Positions 1-9,768 of a stretch of 64,000 nt of DNA are shown here, one piece after another. The position numbers were made by a program, and so were the translations under genes. Position 1 is the stretch's first letter, and the number at the start of each line of letters is the position of its first letter. Location: positions 4,154,001 through 4,218,000 of the forward strand of contig NZ_CP009241.1 of NCBI RefSeq assembly GCF_000758525.1, read 5' to 3'. The notes below the pieces were generated by a model. It saw only the letters and a list, made by a program, of their open reading frames with translations. It did no database searches and had not been told where the DNA came from. The DNA comes from Paenibacillus sp. FSL H7-0357. Its GTDB lineage: Bacteria; Bacillota; Bacilli; Paenibacillales; Paenibacillaceae.

Positions 1-772
<772 letters not shown>

Positions 773-817
773 TTATGTGATACACTAGAAAGCAACTTCT
801 ACTATCAGCCTAGTTGG

Positions 818-837
818 TGTAACCCGTTACATGTCAA
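818..837 (-). promoter_or_regulatory. LacI-type operator overlapping the GH1 gene promoter
   Basis: TGTAACCCGTTACA at 818-831 has two perfect 6-bp inverted arms around a CC centre, as in LacI-family operators. On the minus strand it directly follows a perfect -35 hexamer TTGACA (832-837), so it lies between -35 and -10 of the GH1 promoter. The -10 is poorly conserved. The LacI regulator encoded divergently 35 bp away is the natural ligand, which would give local repression relieved by a sugar. Confidence 0.6.
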
Positions 838-865
838 GCACCGCAATTTAAAAGGAGAGGAATCA

Positions 866-1840
866 ATGTCAAAATTTAAAAAAATCATGGAAATGACCGG
901 TTACTCCCGGGCTACAGTCTCCCGGGTAATCAACCAGTCGCCTAAAGTTAGTCCTGAAGCGCGCAACAAAATTTTACGGATCATGCGCGAGCTCGATTAT
1001 GTGCCTAACAGCAACGCCATTTCGCTATCCACGGGACGGACGAAGCAAATCGGCCTTGTTGTCGCTTCGCTGAATGAAATGATAATGCCTTTTGTGAACG
1101 GCTTTGTGGATAGGGCGATGGAGGACGGATACCAGACGATTATTTATCCGACGCGGGGCGATGCAGCTACGGAGCTACAGGCATTTGAAGATTTGCGCAG
1201 CAAAAGAGTGGATGCAATTGTCATTGTCACTTGCGTTAACGATCCGCACAAGCTGAAGGCTTACTGCAAATACGGCCCTATTGTATCATGGCAGCGGATG
1301 GAGGAAGGCGGCATCCCTTCCATTGCAATGGATCAGTCAGTGGGTTATACGCTGGCACTAGAGCATTTGATTGGTAAGGGGCACCGGGCAATCGCCAATC
1401 TTTTTGCCAGGCCGAACAGTTTAAATACGCACAGCAGGCGTGAGGCTTACGAACGGACGATGCAGACATACGGAATGCCTGTACTGAGAGAGTGGTATCG
1501 GGAGAAGATATATACCCTTCGAAAGGGAGAAACGGAGCTGGAGCATTTGCTATCCGCCTCCGGACCTAATGCGCCGACTGCTGTACTATGCCCGAACGAT
1601 TACGTAGCAGTCGGTCTGCTGACGGAGGCGCGCAAGCGGAGCATCGACGTTCCCGGTCGCCTGGCCATCGTCGGATTCGATAACATCGATCTAGCGCGCG
1701 TCTTTGGTCTGACAACCGTCGACAACCCGATTGCGGAGCAGGCCCGCAACGCATATACAGTGCTTGCGTCGCAGCTCACTGGCAGCGGCGCGCAACCAGA
1801 CAAGTTGGAGTACCGGTTGGTGGTGCGGGCGTCAACCTAG
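866..1840 (+). CDS. LacI family transcriptional regulator
   Basis: A 324-aa protein with an N-terminal LacI helix-turn-helix (GYSRATVSRVIN, residues about 12-23, with the YVPN hinge entry near residue 46) followed by a periplasmic-binding-protein-like effector domain ending in the usual region after VGFDNIDLARV. Length is typical of the family. The start is fixed by AAAGGAGAGG just upstream. The gene is divergent from the GH1 gene and probably controls it through the palindrome at 818-831. By analogy with neighbours of this type, the inducer is likely a beta-glucoside or a phosphorylated derivative, but no residue seen here defines it. A repressor role is inferred from the operator lying between -35 and -10. 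Confidence 0.9.
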   Translation: MSKFKKIMEMTGYSRATVSRVINQSPKVSPEARNKILRIMRELDYVPNSNAISLSTGRTKQIGLVVASLNEMIMPFVNGFVDRAMEDGYQTIIYPTRGDAATELQAFEDLRSKRVDAIVIVTCVNDPHKLKAYCKYGPIVSWQRMEEGGIPSIAMDQSVGYTLALEHLIGKGHRAIANLFARPNSLNTHSRREAYERTMQTYGMPVLREWYREKIYTLRKGETELEHLLSASGPNAPTAVLCPNDYVAVGLLTEARKRSIDVPGRLAIVGFDNIDLARVFGLTTVDNPIAEQARNAYTVLASQLTGSGAQPDKLEYRLVVRAST

Positions 1841-2146
1841 GAAAATGTTGTTGAGGAAAAATTACATTGGAGACAGAAATATGTGAGGAGGTGAGAAAAG
1901 TAAAACCATGGTTTGTGATCACCCTAGCTCCAGTGGCTTCATAAAAGTTTAAACGGCAATCTTCCCCTTAGCTTTTATTTATCCGTTCAGTACGGATCAA
2001 GCGCAGTTGTCATCCCCTCTGCTGTATATCCTTGGAGATGGAATATGAATTCAAGGTAATCTGTAAACAAAACCTTCCAGCTCATCAATATCGGCGATGT
2101 CCGCCTACTTCAAACGCTTTGCCCGAATCGCTCCTTTAGCTTGCTC
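1841..2146. other. Intergenic region without a supported gene
   Basis: About 300 bp between the convergent LacI and AraC genes. No convincing ORF with a ribosome binding site was found. On the minus strand the frame continues after the AraC stop codon with about 30 codons interrupted by one stop, which could be degraded coding sequence, but nothing identifies it. Confidence 0.4.
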
Positions 2147-3175
2147 TTATAGTTCGTCGTGCGTCCGCTCGAATGAGTGGCGCTCTCGATATTGCTGCGG
2201 GGTAAGCTTGAAGCGATTATTAAATTTTTTATAAAAAAAGGTGAGGTTATTAAATCCAGTAGTTTCTGCAATATCGTAGATTGGACGATTTGTGTTTGCT
2301 AATAGAAACGAAGCGTAGTTAAATTTTTCACTTTGAATGAGATTTTTAAATGTTTGCCCTGTTGTTTTTTTAATCAAGGAGGACAAATAATTGGGGTTGA
2401 AGTTAAAATGTTCCGCCGTTGAGGTCAGTGTACATTCCATAAAATGCTGCTCGATGTATTTTAAAATGTCGATAGTGCTAACTCTTGGGCTTGTTAACGC
2501 CTCTGGACGGTTCGTATCGTATTCGAACACGCGCAATAGTTCGTAGAAAATGAGTTGCATATAAGAATTTATCATTTCAAAGGAGCCGATGGCGCGATCG
2601 TAAAATTCGCAGAGCAACTGCTTAATCAAGATAAGCACGCTAGCATTGTTTTCTGAGTGGAAAATGATATAACGATTATGATTTTGATGTTCGGAGATCG
2701 CATTGGCCAAAAAGTGGGAGAGAATACCACCGTTCGCTATTTTGCTTAGAAAGGAAGAACTGAAGTAAGATTTGCGGATAAGAATATTCACGATAACATC
2801 CTGTGATGTCGTTGCCAGAATGGCATGAGGAACGCGAGTATCAAGAATGCAAACCTCTCCCTGTTTCAGGGTAACCTGCTTGTCATTGATAATTTGCGTA
2901 CATTGTCCGGAATATACGAAGTTAAGTTCTATGTCACTGTGAATATGAAGAGGAACTTCAGCGAAGCGGGTGTGTTTGTATATCATAATGTTGTCCTTCT
3001 CACCTATAACATCGACAAAGACAAATACCTCTTGTCCGTTTTCCAACACGGTTTTGGGCATAAATTCATAAACGGATGAACGGAAGCAGGGATTCAGTTC
3101 ATAAAACTTTTCCCTTTCGGTCAAACTATGCAGATAGTTGTCAAGTTGGTCATGATTCAAACTGAATTCCTCCAT
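2147..3175 (-). CDS. AraC family transcriptional regulator with N-terminal cupin domain
   Basis: A 342-aa protein. Residues about 60-160 look like an AraC-type cupin sugar-sensing domain (VPLHIHSDIELNFVYSG, then LKQGEVCILD). The C-terminal 100 residues carry the two helix-turn-helices of AraC/XylS regulators (FNFNPNYLSSLIKKTTGQTF and YDIAETTGFNNLTFFYKKF). It is divergent from the glycosyl hydrolase/PTS operon starting at 3469 and is probably its activator. The 293-bp shared intergenic region is AT-rich and holds a cre-like site and a candidate promoter. The ligand is unknown. Confidence 0.88.
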   Translation of the reverse strand: MEEFSLNHDQLDNYLHSLTEREKFYELNPCFRSSVYEFMPKTVLENGQEVFVFVDVIGEKDNIMIYKHTRFAEVPLHIHSDIELNFVYSGQCTQIINDKQVTLKQGEVCILDTRVPHAILATTSQDVIVNILIRKSYFSSSFLSKIANGGILSHFLANAISEHQNHNRYIIFHSENNASVLILIKQLLCEFYDRAIGSFEMINSYMQLIFYELLRVFEYDTNRPEALTSPRVSTIDILKYIEQHFMECTLTSTAEHFNFNPNYLSSLIKKTTGQTFKNLIQSEKFNYASFLLANTNRPIYDIAETTGFNNLTFFYKKFNNRFKLTPQQYRERHSFERTHDEL

Positions 3176-3253
3176 CTGTATATGTTGGAGGTAACTATAA
3201 CATCTGAAAAAATGATAGTCAATAACAATGCTTTTGATATTACAAACTTAATT

Positions 3254-3267
3254 TGAAAGCGCTATAT
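3254..3267 (+). promoter_or_regulatory. Candidate cre (CcpA) site
   Basis: TGAAAGCGCTATAT matches the CcpA consensus TGWAARCGYTWNCW at 13 of 14 positions (A instead of C at position 13). It lies about 200 bp upstream of the glycosyl hydrolase/PTS operon, a position and target consistent with carbon catabolite control. Direct regulation is inferred. Confidence 0.45.
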
Positions 3268-3339
3268 TTAGATTGAAATAAAGAAATTCAATTTTATTAT
3301 CGTTGTTTTTTCTTTGATTGTGTTGGTTTGGTACCTTTC

Positions 3340-3367
3340 TTGAGTCTGATTACAATTAGATTAGAAT
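3340..3367 (+). promoter_or_regulatory. Candidate sigma-A promoter for the glycosyl hydrolase/PTS operon
   Basis: TTGAGT (3340-3345), a 16-bp spacer and TAGAAT (3362-3367), about 100 bp before the ATG at 3469. The -35 is two mismatches from consensus, as expected for an AraC-activated promoter. Confidence 0.4.
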
Positions 3368-3468
3368 CAAATCCGATTAACTTGTATGAGAAGATATGAT
3401 ACTCAAACCTAGTCATATTAAAGAGCAGGTTCACCTTAGATTCAACTTATAGAAAGGAAGCGTTTTGG

Positions 3469-6156
3469 ATGAAGAAAATTTCTGAGCTATTACAAAACAG
3501 AGAAGGGAACTACATCCTTCCGTTTTTTTGGCTACACGGCGAGGAAGAAGGTACACTCCGTGAGCACATGCAGGTAGTTCATGAAAGCGGTATCGGCGCG
3601 GTATGCGTAGAATCACGGCCTCACCCTGATTTTGTTGGTCCTCGTTGGTGGAACGATCTTGACATTATTATGGATGAAGCCCGCAGCAGGGGGATGAAAG
3701 TATGGATTCTGGACGACGCGCATTTCCCTACAGGCTATGCTGCAGGCCGGATCAAATCGGATTATCCACAGTATGAGAAGTTGTATCTCAAAGCACATCA
3801 ACAGGATTTTGTGGGTCCCCAGATTCAAGGCGGGATCATGGTGAAGTATGCATTGCTTCGACCCGGTGATCGAGGACTAGCAGTGGATATGACAACAGAC
3901 TCTACATCAGGAAAACCGGAAATGGTAGATAGAGATCGGATTATCGGCGTTGTTGCAGCGCGCAAGACAGGACCTGATGAAATAGATGCGGAATCGCTAA
4001 TTGACTTGACAGAATATTTGCATGAAGGAACGGTGTATTGGGACATTCCGGAAGGACGTTGGCGCATTTATACACTAGTTGTAACGAAGTCTGGTGGCGA
4101 GAAGGAGACAGAAGGATACCTTAATCCAATCGTGCCGGAGGCAACACAGGTACTGATCGATACAGTTTATGAAGCTCACTACTCCCGCTATAAGGACGAC
4201 TTTGGAGACACACTGGCAGGATTTTTCTCGGATGAACCGCGGTTCGGCAATGTAAAAGGGCCCCTTGCCTCGATCGGGCGGTTTGATATGGTCCTTCCTT
4301 GGCGAGATGACCTGCCTGAAATGCTAAGTTCTTATTTTACTGGGGAGAAAGAAGTCATTCGCCATCTCCCTTTACTATGGGCAAATGCTGGGGTAGAAGG
4401 ACATCGTATGCGTTACCGTTATATGGACCTTATTACCTCCTTGTATGCTGAACATTTTACGAAACGTCTCGGAGATTGGTGCCGGGGTCATAATGTGGAA
4501 TATATTGGACATGTCATTGAAGATAACAACGCTCATGCCAGATTAGGATACGGGGCTGGACACTTCTACCGTAGCTTGTGGGGACAGGATATGTCCGGTA
4601 TCGATGTAGTGCTTCATCAGATTTTGCCCGGATTAGATGACGGCTATTACAAGTCGATTACAGCAACTGGCTGGGACGGAGAATTTTTTCATTACGGTTT
4701 GGCCAAAATGGGCGCTTCGCTCGGTCATCTAGACCCGAAAAAGCATGGACGCACCATGTGTGAAGTTTACGGTGCTTACGGCTTTGGGGAAGGACTGAAG
4801 CTGATGAAATGGATTACGGATCACATGCTGGTTCGCGGGGTGAACCATTTCGTGCCACATGCTTTTTCATTGAAGAAATACCCGGATCCTGATTGTCCAC
4901 CGCATATGTATGCAAATGGTAATGACCCTCAGTATCGTTATCTGGGTGTATTGACGCATTATATGAATCGGATCAGCCACTTGCTCTCGGATGGCCGGCA
5001 TATTGCCCCGGTAGCCATTCTATATCATGGCGAAGCCGAATGGTCCGGAGATTACATGCTCTTCCAGAAGCCTGCGCGCGAACTGATGCAACATCAAATT
5101 GATTTCGATGTCGTCCCTGCTGAATTGGTAGCCCATGCCCACGTTGAAGATAGTAGGCTCTATATTCATGACGAGCGGTTTGAAGCATTAGTTATTCCTT
5201 ACGCCGAAGCATTGCCGGCCCAGTTGCTTATGCAAGTGCAGACATTTACGGAAGCTGGCGTAAAGATATATTTCGTAGACGGACTTCCGGTTCGCACCAG
5301 TGAAGGTGAAGCGTTAAGGAAGGATCAGTTACAGAAATTAGGGGGACTTGATGGAGAGAACATCGTAGCCCTTAATCAGCTTTCTGTTCGGCTGAAACAG
5401 GAGGACGTGCATGATATCTCCGTATCTGAACATCAGCCCTATTTAAGATACTATCATTACATTCATCCAGATGGGGAAGCGTACATGTTCTTCAATGAAG
5501 ATCCCGCCCAAACGATTAGCACCACAATTGAGATCCCTGCTATAGAAGACACTCAGCAGTTGTTCATCTATGATGCATTCTTGAATCAACTATCTCCATT
5601 AAAGGTTCATACCCGGGAGGGAAAACATTCATTTCATCTTAAACTTGATAAATATCAATCTATGATCGTTGTCCAAAGTGAAACTATAGCAACAGAAACG
5701 GTTCTTTTTGCGGAGGCGAACGACATGTTGCCAAATATTAGAGCGATAAAAGGGGAGTGGCAAATATCACTTGCTACTGCTGCGCAGTATCCTAATTTCA
5801 CCGACTATGGAGAGACCACCGATCTTCGGTCACTGGCTCTTCCGGGGGTTCTGCCTTCTTTTTCAGGTACGGTCCGTTATGAATTGACATTCGATATGCA
5901 AAAAATACCTGATGCTGCAAGACTAATCATCCATGAGCCTTATGAGGTTGCGCAAGTTTGGTTGAACGGTCAGGATCTCGGAACCCGTATTTGTCCACCT
6001 TATACTTACGATGTCAACGGATGCCTTCAAGCAGGCGACAACCGGTTAATCATTGAGGTGACGAATACCCTAGTGAAAGAACAGCAGGATTATCTGTCGC
6101 AGTTTCTAATTCAGGAACCAACAGGTATTGTCGGCGGAGTGTTCTTACAATACTAG
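3469..6156 (+). CDS. Large glycosyl hydrolase with C-terminal jelly-roll domain (GH106-like)
   Basis: An 895-aa cytoplasmic protein without a signal peptide. The N-terminus has the pattern of GH106-type enzymes and their relatives (putative alpha-L-rhamnosidases): ILPFFWLHGEE, DEARSRGMKVWILDD at about residues 85-99, and GFFSDEPRFGN at about 252-262. Residues about 800-890 form a beta-sandwich sugar-binding domain (VAQVWLNGQDLGTRICPPY, then GDNRLIIEVTNT). The start is supported by AAAGGAAGCG upstream. The gene is followed after 54 bp by a beta-glucoside PTS permease on the same strand. The combination suggests cleavage of an imported, possibly rhamnose-containing beta-glucoside, but substrate and catalytic residues cannot be fixed from sequence alone. 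Confidence 0.7.
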   Translation: MKKISELLQNREGNYILPFFWLHGEEEGTLREHMQVVHESGIGAVCVESRPHPDFVGPRWWNDLDIIMDEARSRGMKVWILDDAHFPTGYAAGRIKSDYPQYEKLYLKAHQQDFVGPQIQGGIMVKYALLRPGDRGLAVDMTTDSTSGKPEMVDRDRIIGVVAARKTGPDEIDAESLIDLTEYLHEGTVYWDIPEGRWRIYTLVVTKSGGEKETEGYLNPIVPEATQVLIDTVYEAHYSRYKDDFGDTLAGFFSDEPRFGNVKGPLASIGRFDMVLPWRDDLPEMLSSYFTGEKEVIRHLPLLWANAGVEGHRMRYRYMDLITSLYAEHFTKRLGDWCRGHNVEYIGHVIEDNNAHARLGYGAGHFYRSLWGQDMSGIDVVLHQILPGLDDGYYKSITATGWDGEFFHYGLAKMGASLGHLDPKKHGRTMCEVYGAYGFGEGLKLMKWITDHMLVRGVNHFVPHAFSLKKYPDPDCPPHMYANGNDPQYRYLGVLTHYMNRISHLLSDGRHIAPVAILYHGEAEWSGDYMLFQKPARELMQHQIDFDVVPAELVAHAHVEDSRLYIHDERFEALVIPYAEALPAQLLMQVQTFTEAGVKIYFVDGLPVRTSEGEALRKDQLQKLGGLDGENIVALNQLSVRLKQEDVHDISVSEHQPYLRYYHYIHPDGEAYMFFNEDPAQTISTTIEIPAIEDTQQLFIYDAFLNQLSPLKVHTREGKHSFHLKLDKYQSMIVVQSETIATETVLFAEANDMLPNIRAIKGEWQISLATAAQYPNFTDYGETTDLRSLALPGVLPSFSGTVRYELTFDMQKIPDAARLIIHEPYEVAQVWLNGQDLGTRICPPYTYDVNGCLQAGDNRLIIEVTNTLVKEQQDYLSQFLIQEPTGIVGGVFLQY

Positions 6157-6210
6157 ATTAAGAAATGGAATGCCCTTCATTTCATAAGAACTCATGAGGA
6201 GTGACTATTC

Positions 6211-8118
6211 ATGGATCAACGTCAGTTGGCAGCAGAGGTGCTACGAAGTGTTGGTGGCAAGGAGAATATTAACAACGTAACTCATTGTGTAACACGTCTT
6301 AGATTTGAATTGAAAGACAACAACTTACCAGATACTGAGGAGATAAAAAAGCTGGAAGGCGTCATTTCAGTTATTCAGCAAGGTGGACAATATCAAGTTG
6401 TTATCGGCAATAAGGTTGCCTTAGTTTTTAACGAGTTGAGCTCGCTCTTAGGCGGTAATACTGAAAGTACGGAAGCTTCAGAGACTGAGACAAAGGGGAA
6501 AAAGAAGCTGTTTGACCGCTTTACCTCAATGATATCCGGTGTATTTATGCCTGCTATGGGTGCGTTCTCGGCAGGCGGTATTATCAAAGGGATCCTTGCG
6601 GTGCTTTCATCATTTGGCGTGTTATCGGCAACTGACGGGACATATATCGTGCTTAATGCGATGGGGGATGCACTCTTTTATTTCTTCCCAATCTTTCTCG
6701 GCAGCTCGGCAGCCAAGTATTTTGGCTTGAACCAATATCTAGGGATGTTAATTGGTGCCTCCATGGTTTATCCTACTCTGGTAGCGTCTGTCGGCGCTGA
6801 GGAACAACTAACGTTCTTAACAATGCCGATCAAAATGATGAATTACACATCCTCTGTATTTCCGGTCATCGTTGCTGTATGGTTCGCATCGTTGCTGTAC
6901 AAGCTTATTGATAAAAGAGTTCCTCAGAGCTTGAAATATTTCTTGTCCCCTTTGATCGTTGTATTGATTACAGTTCCATTGACCTTGTTTGCTATCGGTC
7001 CAGTTATTATGTATTTGAGTGATGGACTGGCCAGCATTACAACAGTTGCCTATAATTTCAGCCCAGCTCTTGCAGGTCTGGTTCTTGGGGGGGGATGGAT
7101 TCTCATCGTTATGTTTGGTCTTCACTGGGCGTTTGTTCCGATCTTTGTTAACAATGTGATTACTGCAGGCTCCGACTCCTTAATGGGATTACTGGCAGCT
7201 AACCAGTTTGCTATAGCCGGCGCGGCGCTTGCTTTTGGATTGCGTGCTATCGATAAGCAACAAAAATCACTGGCTATCTCCACTGGCGGAACGACATTGC
7301 TTGGGGTGAGCGAGCCTGCTCTGTACGGAGTGTTGCTGCCGAACAAAAAGCCATTGATCATGGCAATTATCGGCGGTAGCGTCGGAGGCTTATTCGGCGG
7401 ATTGATGCATTCAAAAGTATATACGTTTGTACCTGCTGGAGTGTTTGCAATTCCAGGTGCGATTAACCCGGAAGGAATTGATTTGGGATTTTACGGATAT
7501 GTTATACAAATGGCAGTAGGTCTGATTGTTGCTTTCGTTCTCACTTACTTTTGGGGATATCAAAAATCCGGCAACAATAAATCCGGCGCAGAAACTGCTT
7601 TAGTGACCAGTGGTCCTGCGAATGGTTCGGTACAAAATTCACAGGTTGCGACGAACAAAGCAGAGCAGATCACGGTATATAGCCCTCTTTCAGGTGAAAC
7701 GGTGGAATTGAAGGATGTAAGCGACGAAGCTTTTTCAAGCGGGGCTATGGGGAAAGGTATCGCAATTATTCCGAGTAACGGGAAACTGGTCTCTCCGGTA
7801 ACGGGAGTTGTTACGACTGTTACCAAATCGAAGCATGCCATTGCGATTACAGGTGATCTGGGAGAAGAAGTCCTTATTCATGTGGGTTTGGACACCGTTA
7901 AACTAAAGGGTGAGGGTTTTGATCTTAAAGTGACAGAAGGCGATCGGCTTCAAGTGGGGGATATATTAATGGAAGTCGATCTCAATTTGATCAAGGACCG
8001 CGGGTTTGATGTCGTCACGCCTGTAATTATAACTAATACTTTCGATTATTCAGAAGTTGAAAGTAGGAATTTAAATCGGGTAATTGCAGGAGAGTCATTA
8101 CTTACTCTTGTGAGATAA
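6211..8118 (+). CDS. bglP: PTS beta-glucoside transporter, fused EIIBCA (BglP-like)
   Basis: A 635-aa permease with all three PTS domains in order: IIB at residues 1-90 with phosphorylated Cys26 in THCVTRLRF; a multi-helix IIC domain at about 105-450; and IIA at about 480-635 with the active His at about residue 557 (LIHVGLDTVKL). Length and order match BglP-type transporters, which import and phosphorylate beta-glucosides at the membrane. Start supported by GAGGAGTGAC. It is probably co-transcribed with the upstream glycosyl hydrolase. The product would be a 6-phospho-sugar, a substrate suited to the GH1 enzyme at the window start. Whether the GH106-like enzyme acts before or after phosphorylation is not clear. 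Confidence 0.92.
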   Translation: MDQRQLAAEVLRSVGGKENINNVTHCVTRLRFELKDNNLPDTEEIKKLEGVISVIQQGGQYQVVIGNKVALVFNELSSLLGGNTESTEASETETKGKKKLFDRFTSMISGVFMPAMGAFSAGGIIKGILAVLSSFGVLSATDGTYIVLNAMGDALFYFFPIFLGSSAAKYFGLNQYLGMLIGASMVYPTLVASVGAEEQLTFLTMPIKMMNYTSSVFPVIVAVWFASLLYKLIDKRVPQSLKYFLSPLIVVLITVPLTLFAIGPVIMYLSDGLASITTVAYNFSPALAGLVLGGGWILIVMFGLHWAFVPIFVNNVITAGSDSLMGLLAANQFAIAGAALAFGLRAIDKQQKSLAISTGGTTLLGVSEPALYGVLLPNKKPLIMAIIGGSVGGLFGGLMHSKVYTFVPAGVFAIPGAINPEGIDLGFYGYVIQMAVGLIVAFVLTYFWGYQKSGNNKSGAETALVTSGPANGSVQNSQVATNKAEQITVYSPLSGETVELKDVSDEAFSSGAMGKGIAIIPSNGKLVSPVTGVVTTVTKSKHAIAITGDLGEEVLIHVGLDTVKLKGEGFDLKVTEGDRLQVGDILMEVDLNLIKDRGFDVVTPVIITNTFDYSEVESRNLNRVIAGESLLTLVR

Positions 8119-8310
8119 CAAGCGTCAACAACAAGCTTGAAGAAATGAACTGTGAGTTCATATATCCATACAAGGAAGCCGTCGGTAAGCTTGTTCCTGT
8201 TAGCTTTCTTGAGTACCCTTAATTTATACAAATTCTCCGGTAAGGGTGGGGGAGCAGTTCACCCGGAGGGGCGGACTACAGGGTCCCTAGGCTATCTATA
8301 CGTGGAATCA

Positions 8311-8356
8311 AAAACGGCTGCGCTGTCCAGTAATGGGCGGTGTAGCCGTTTTGTTC
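8311..8356 (+). terminator. Rho-independent terminator
   Basis: AAAACGGCT (8311-8319) pairs with AGCCGTTTT (8344-8352) around an 18-24 nt loop, followed by a short T-rich stretch. It probably ends the PTS operon. Confidence 0.5.
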
Positions 8357-8371
8357 TTGGTTTCTGAAACG

Positions 8372-8414
8372 TTGACAATTGACTCTCAGTCACTTATAAT
8401 TGACTCAGAGTCAA
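8372..8414 (+). promoter_or_regulatory. Strong sigma-A promoter with two TetR-type palindromes
   Basis: TTGACA (8372-8377), a 17-bp spacer and TATAAT (8395-8400) form a perfect promoter. Two palindromes overlap it: TGACTCTCAGTCA at 8380-8392 in the spacer, and TTGACTCAGAGTCAA at 8400-8414 covering the end of the -10 and the likely start. TTGACT-type half-sites are common for TetR-family repressors, and a TetR gene is third in the operon (9769). Autoregulation is inferred. Confidence 0.75.
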
Positions 8415-8440
8415 ATACAAAAAATACGGAGGTTTTATTC

Positions 8441-9259
8441 ATGAGTCAAAAAGTTGTATTAATTACAGGGGCATCTTCGGGTATCGGTAAAGAGGCGGCC
8501 ATGGAGCTGAAAAATAAAGGTTTTACGGTTTATGCGGCTGCGCGGCGCATCGACAAAATGCAGGATCTTGCTGCAAAAGGCATTCGTCCTATTTCCTTGG
8601 ATGTCACCAATGACGAATCCATGATTCAGGCTGTCAATGAGATTCTTAAAAAGGAAGGAAGAATTGACATCCTGGTTAATAACGCAGGCTATGGCTCATA
8701 TGGAGCGGTCGAGGATATTCCTATGGAAGAGGCTCGGCGACAGATGGAGGTGAATGTCTTCGGACTGGCGAGACTGATACAGCTTGTGGTGCCGAGCATG
8801 CGCAAAAATAAATTCGGCAAAATTGTTAATGTTTCCTCTATGGGAGGGAAGATTTGGACCAATTTTGGCGGCTGGTATCATGCAACCAAATTTGCAGTAG
8901 AAGGTCTTTCGGATTGCCTTCGACTGGAATTGGAACCGTTTGGCATTGATGTCATTGTTGTGGAGCCAGGCGGAATTAAAACGGACTGGGGAATCATTGC
9001 CGCCGAAAATCTGAAAAAGGTATCTGCAAAAGGACCGTATGCTCAGGCTGCCAGCAAATCGGCCGATGGAATGATTAAAAATTATACAGGCAATCAATTA
9101 TCGAAACCAGAGTTAATTGCACGCACCATCGGCAAGGCTGTAACCGTGAAAAGACCGAAAACGCGCTACCTGGTCGGTTATATGGCGAAACCGATGGTAT
9201 TTATGAAAACTGTCTTTGGAGATCGTGCCTACGACAGAATTATCAAAATGTTCAGTTAA
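8441..9259 (+). CDS. Short-chain dehydrogenase/reductase (SDR)
   Basis: A 272-aa classical SDR oxidoreductase. It has the cofactor motif TGASSGIG at residues 9-16, NNAG near residue 83, and the catalytic Tyr146 and Lys150 in YHATK. The start is the ATG after GGAGGTTTT; an in-frame upstream start at 8333 would run through the promoter and both operators and is rejected. The protein resembles the family of SDRs often induced through TetR regulators, but the substrate is unknown. It is the first gene of a five-gene operon with a second, distinct SDR at the end, suggesting detoxification or modification of a small carbonyl or lipid-like compound. Confidence 0.88.
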   Translation: MSQKVVLITGASSGIGKEAAMELKNKGFTVYAAARRIDKMQDLAAKGIRPISLDVTNDESMIQAVNEILKKEGRIDILVNNAGYGSYGAVEDIPMEEARRQMEVNVFGLARLIQLVVPSMRKNKFGKIVNVSSMGGKIWTNFGGWYHATKFAVEGLSDCLRLELEPFGIDVIVVEPGGIKTDWGIIAAENLKKVSAKGPYAQAASKSADGMIKNYTGNQLSKPELIARTIGKAVTVKRPKTRYLVGYMAKPMVFMKTVFGDRAYDRIIKMFS

Positions 9260-9296
9260 TCATACAAATACAACTAATATGAAAAGGGTGGATATC

Positions 9297-9692
9297 ATGA
9301 CTAAGTTTGATCCTCTTTTGCCGAAAACAACAACGTATTGGAAAAGGGACGGTATTTTCTTTATCAAGCATACGAATTTTTTTGTAACCATGGAGGAAGC
9401 TTACGCCATCGGAGAATTGCTTAAGGAAGCTCATCGCGACATAGAAACGAATGCCATCGTCATTGACAATCGTGAGGCAAAAGGAGCATGGACACAGGAG
9501 GTAAATAAAGTCTGGATAGAGGTATCGATGGAAGTCAGCAATGAAATCCCAAAAAAGGTCGCTACGTTAACAAGCGATGTTGTCGCTGCCATGCAAATTA
9601 ACCGGCTTTCCCGGAGCAATGGAATGGAACAAATGTCCAAAGGGTTTTGCAGCGATTTCGATGAATCGGTTAGGACCTTCTTGAAAGAATAA
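9297..9692 (+). CDS. Conserved hypothetical protein, possible SpoIIAA/STAS-like fold
   Basis: A 131-aa soluble protein starting at the ATG after AAAAGGGTGG. No catalytic motif is visible. The pattern of alternating strands and helices (GIFFIKHTNFFVTMEEAYAI, then NAIVIDNREAKGAW) resembles SpoIIAA-like STAS proteins of unknown role, but this is a weak match. It sits 37 bp after the first SDR and 76 bp before the TetR gene, in the same operon. A start further upstream at 9216 would overlap the SDR gene and is less likely. Confidence 0.65.
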   Translation: MTKFDPLLPKTTTYWKRDGIFFIKHTNFFVTMEEAYAIGELLKEAHRDIETNAIVIDNREAKGAWTQEVNKVWIEVSMEVSNEIPKKVATLTSDVVAAMQINRLSRSNGMEQMSKGFCSDFDESVRTFLKE

Positions 9693-9768
9693 AGACAAAA
9701 AAGGCGGTTTTATCTTTGACTCCAGATCGATGAGCCCTTTAAATAAATCGTATGGAGTGATGAACCTA

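Noticed and set aside
8152..8367. 71-codon ORF between the PTS gene and the SDR operon
   Set aside because: It has no RBS and runs through the terminator at 8311-8356.
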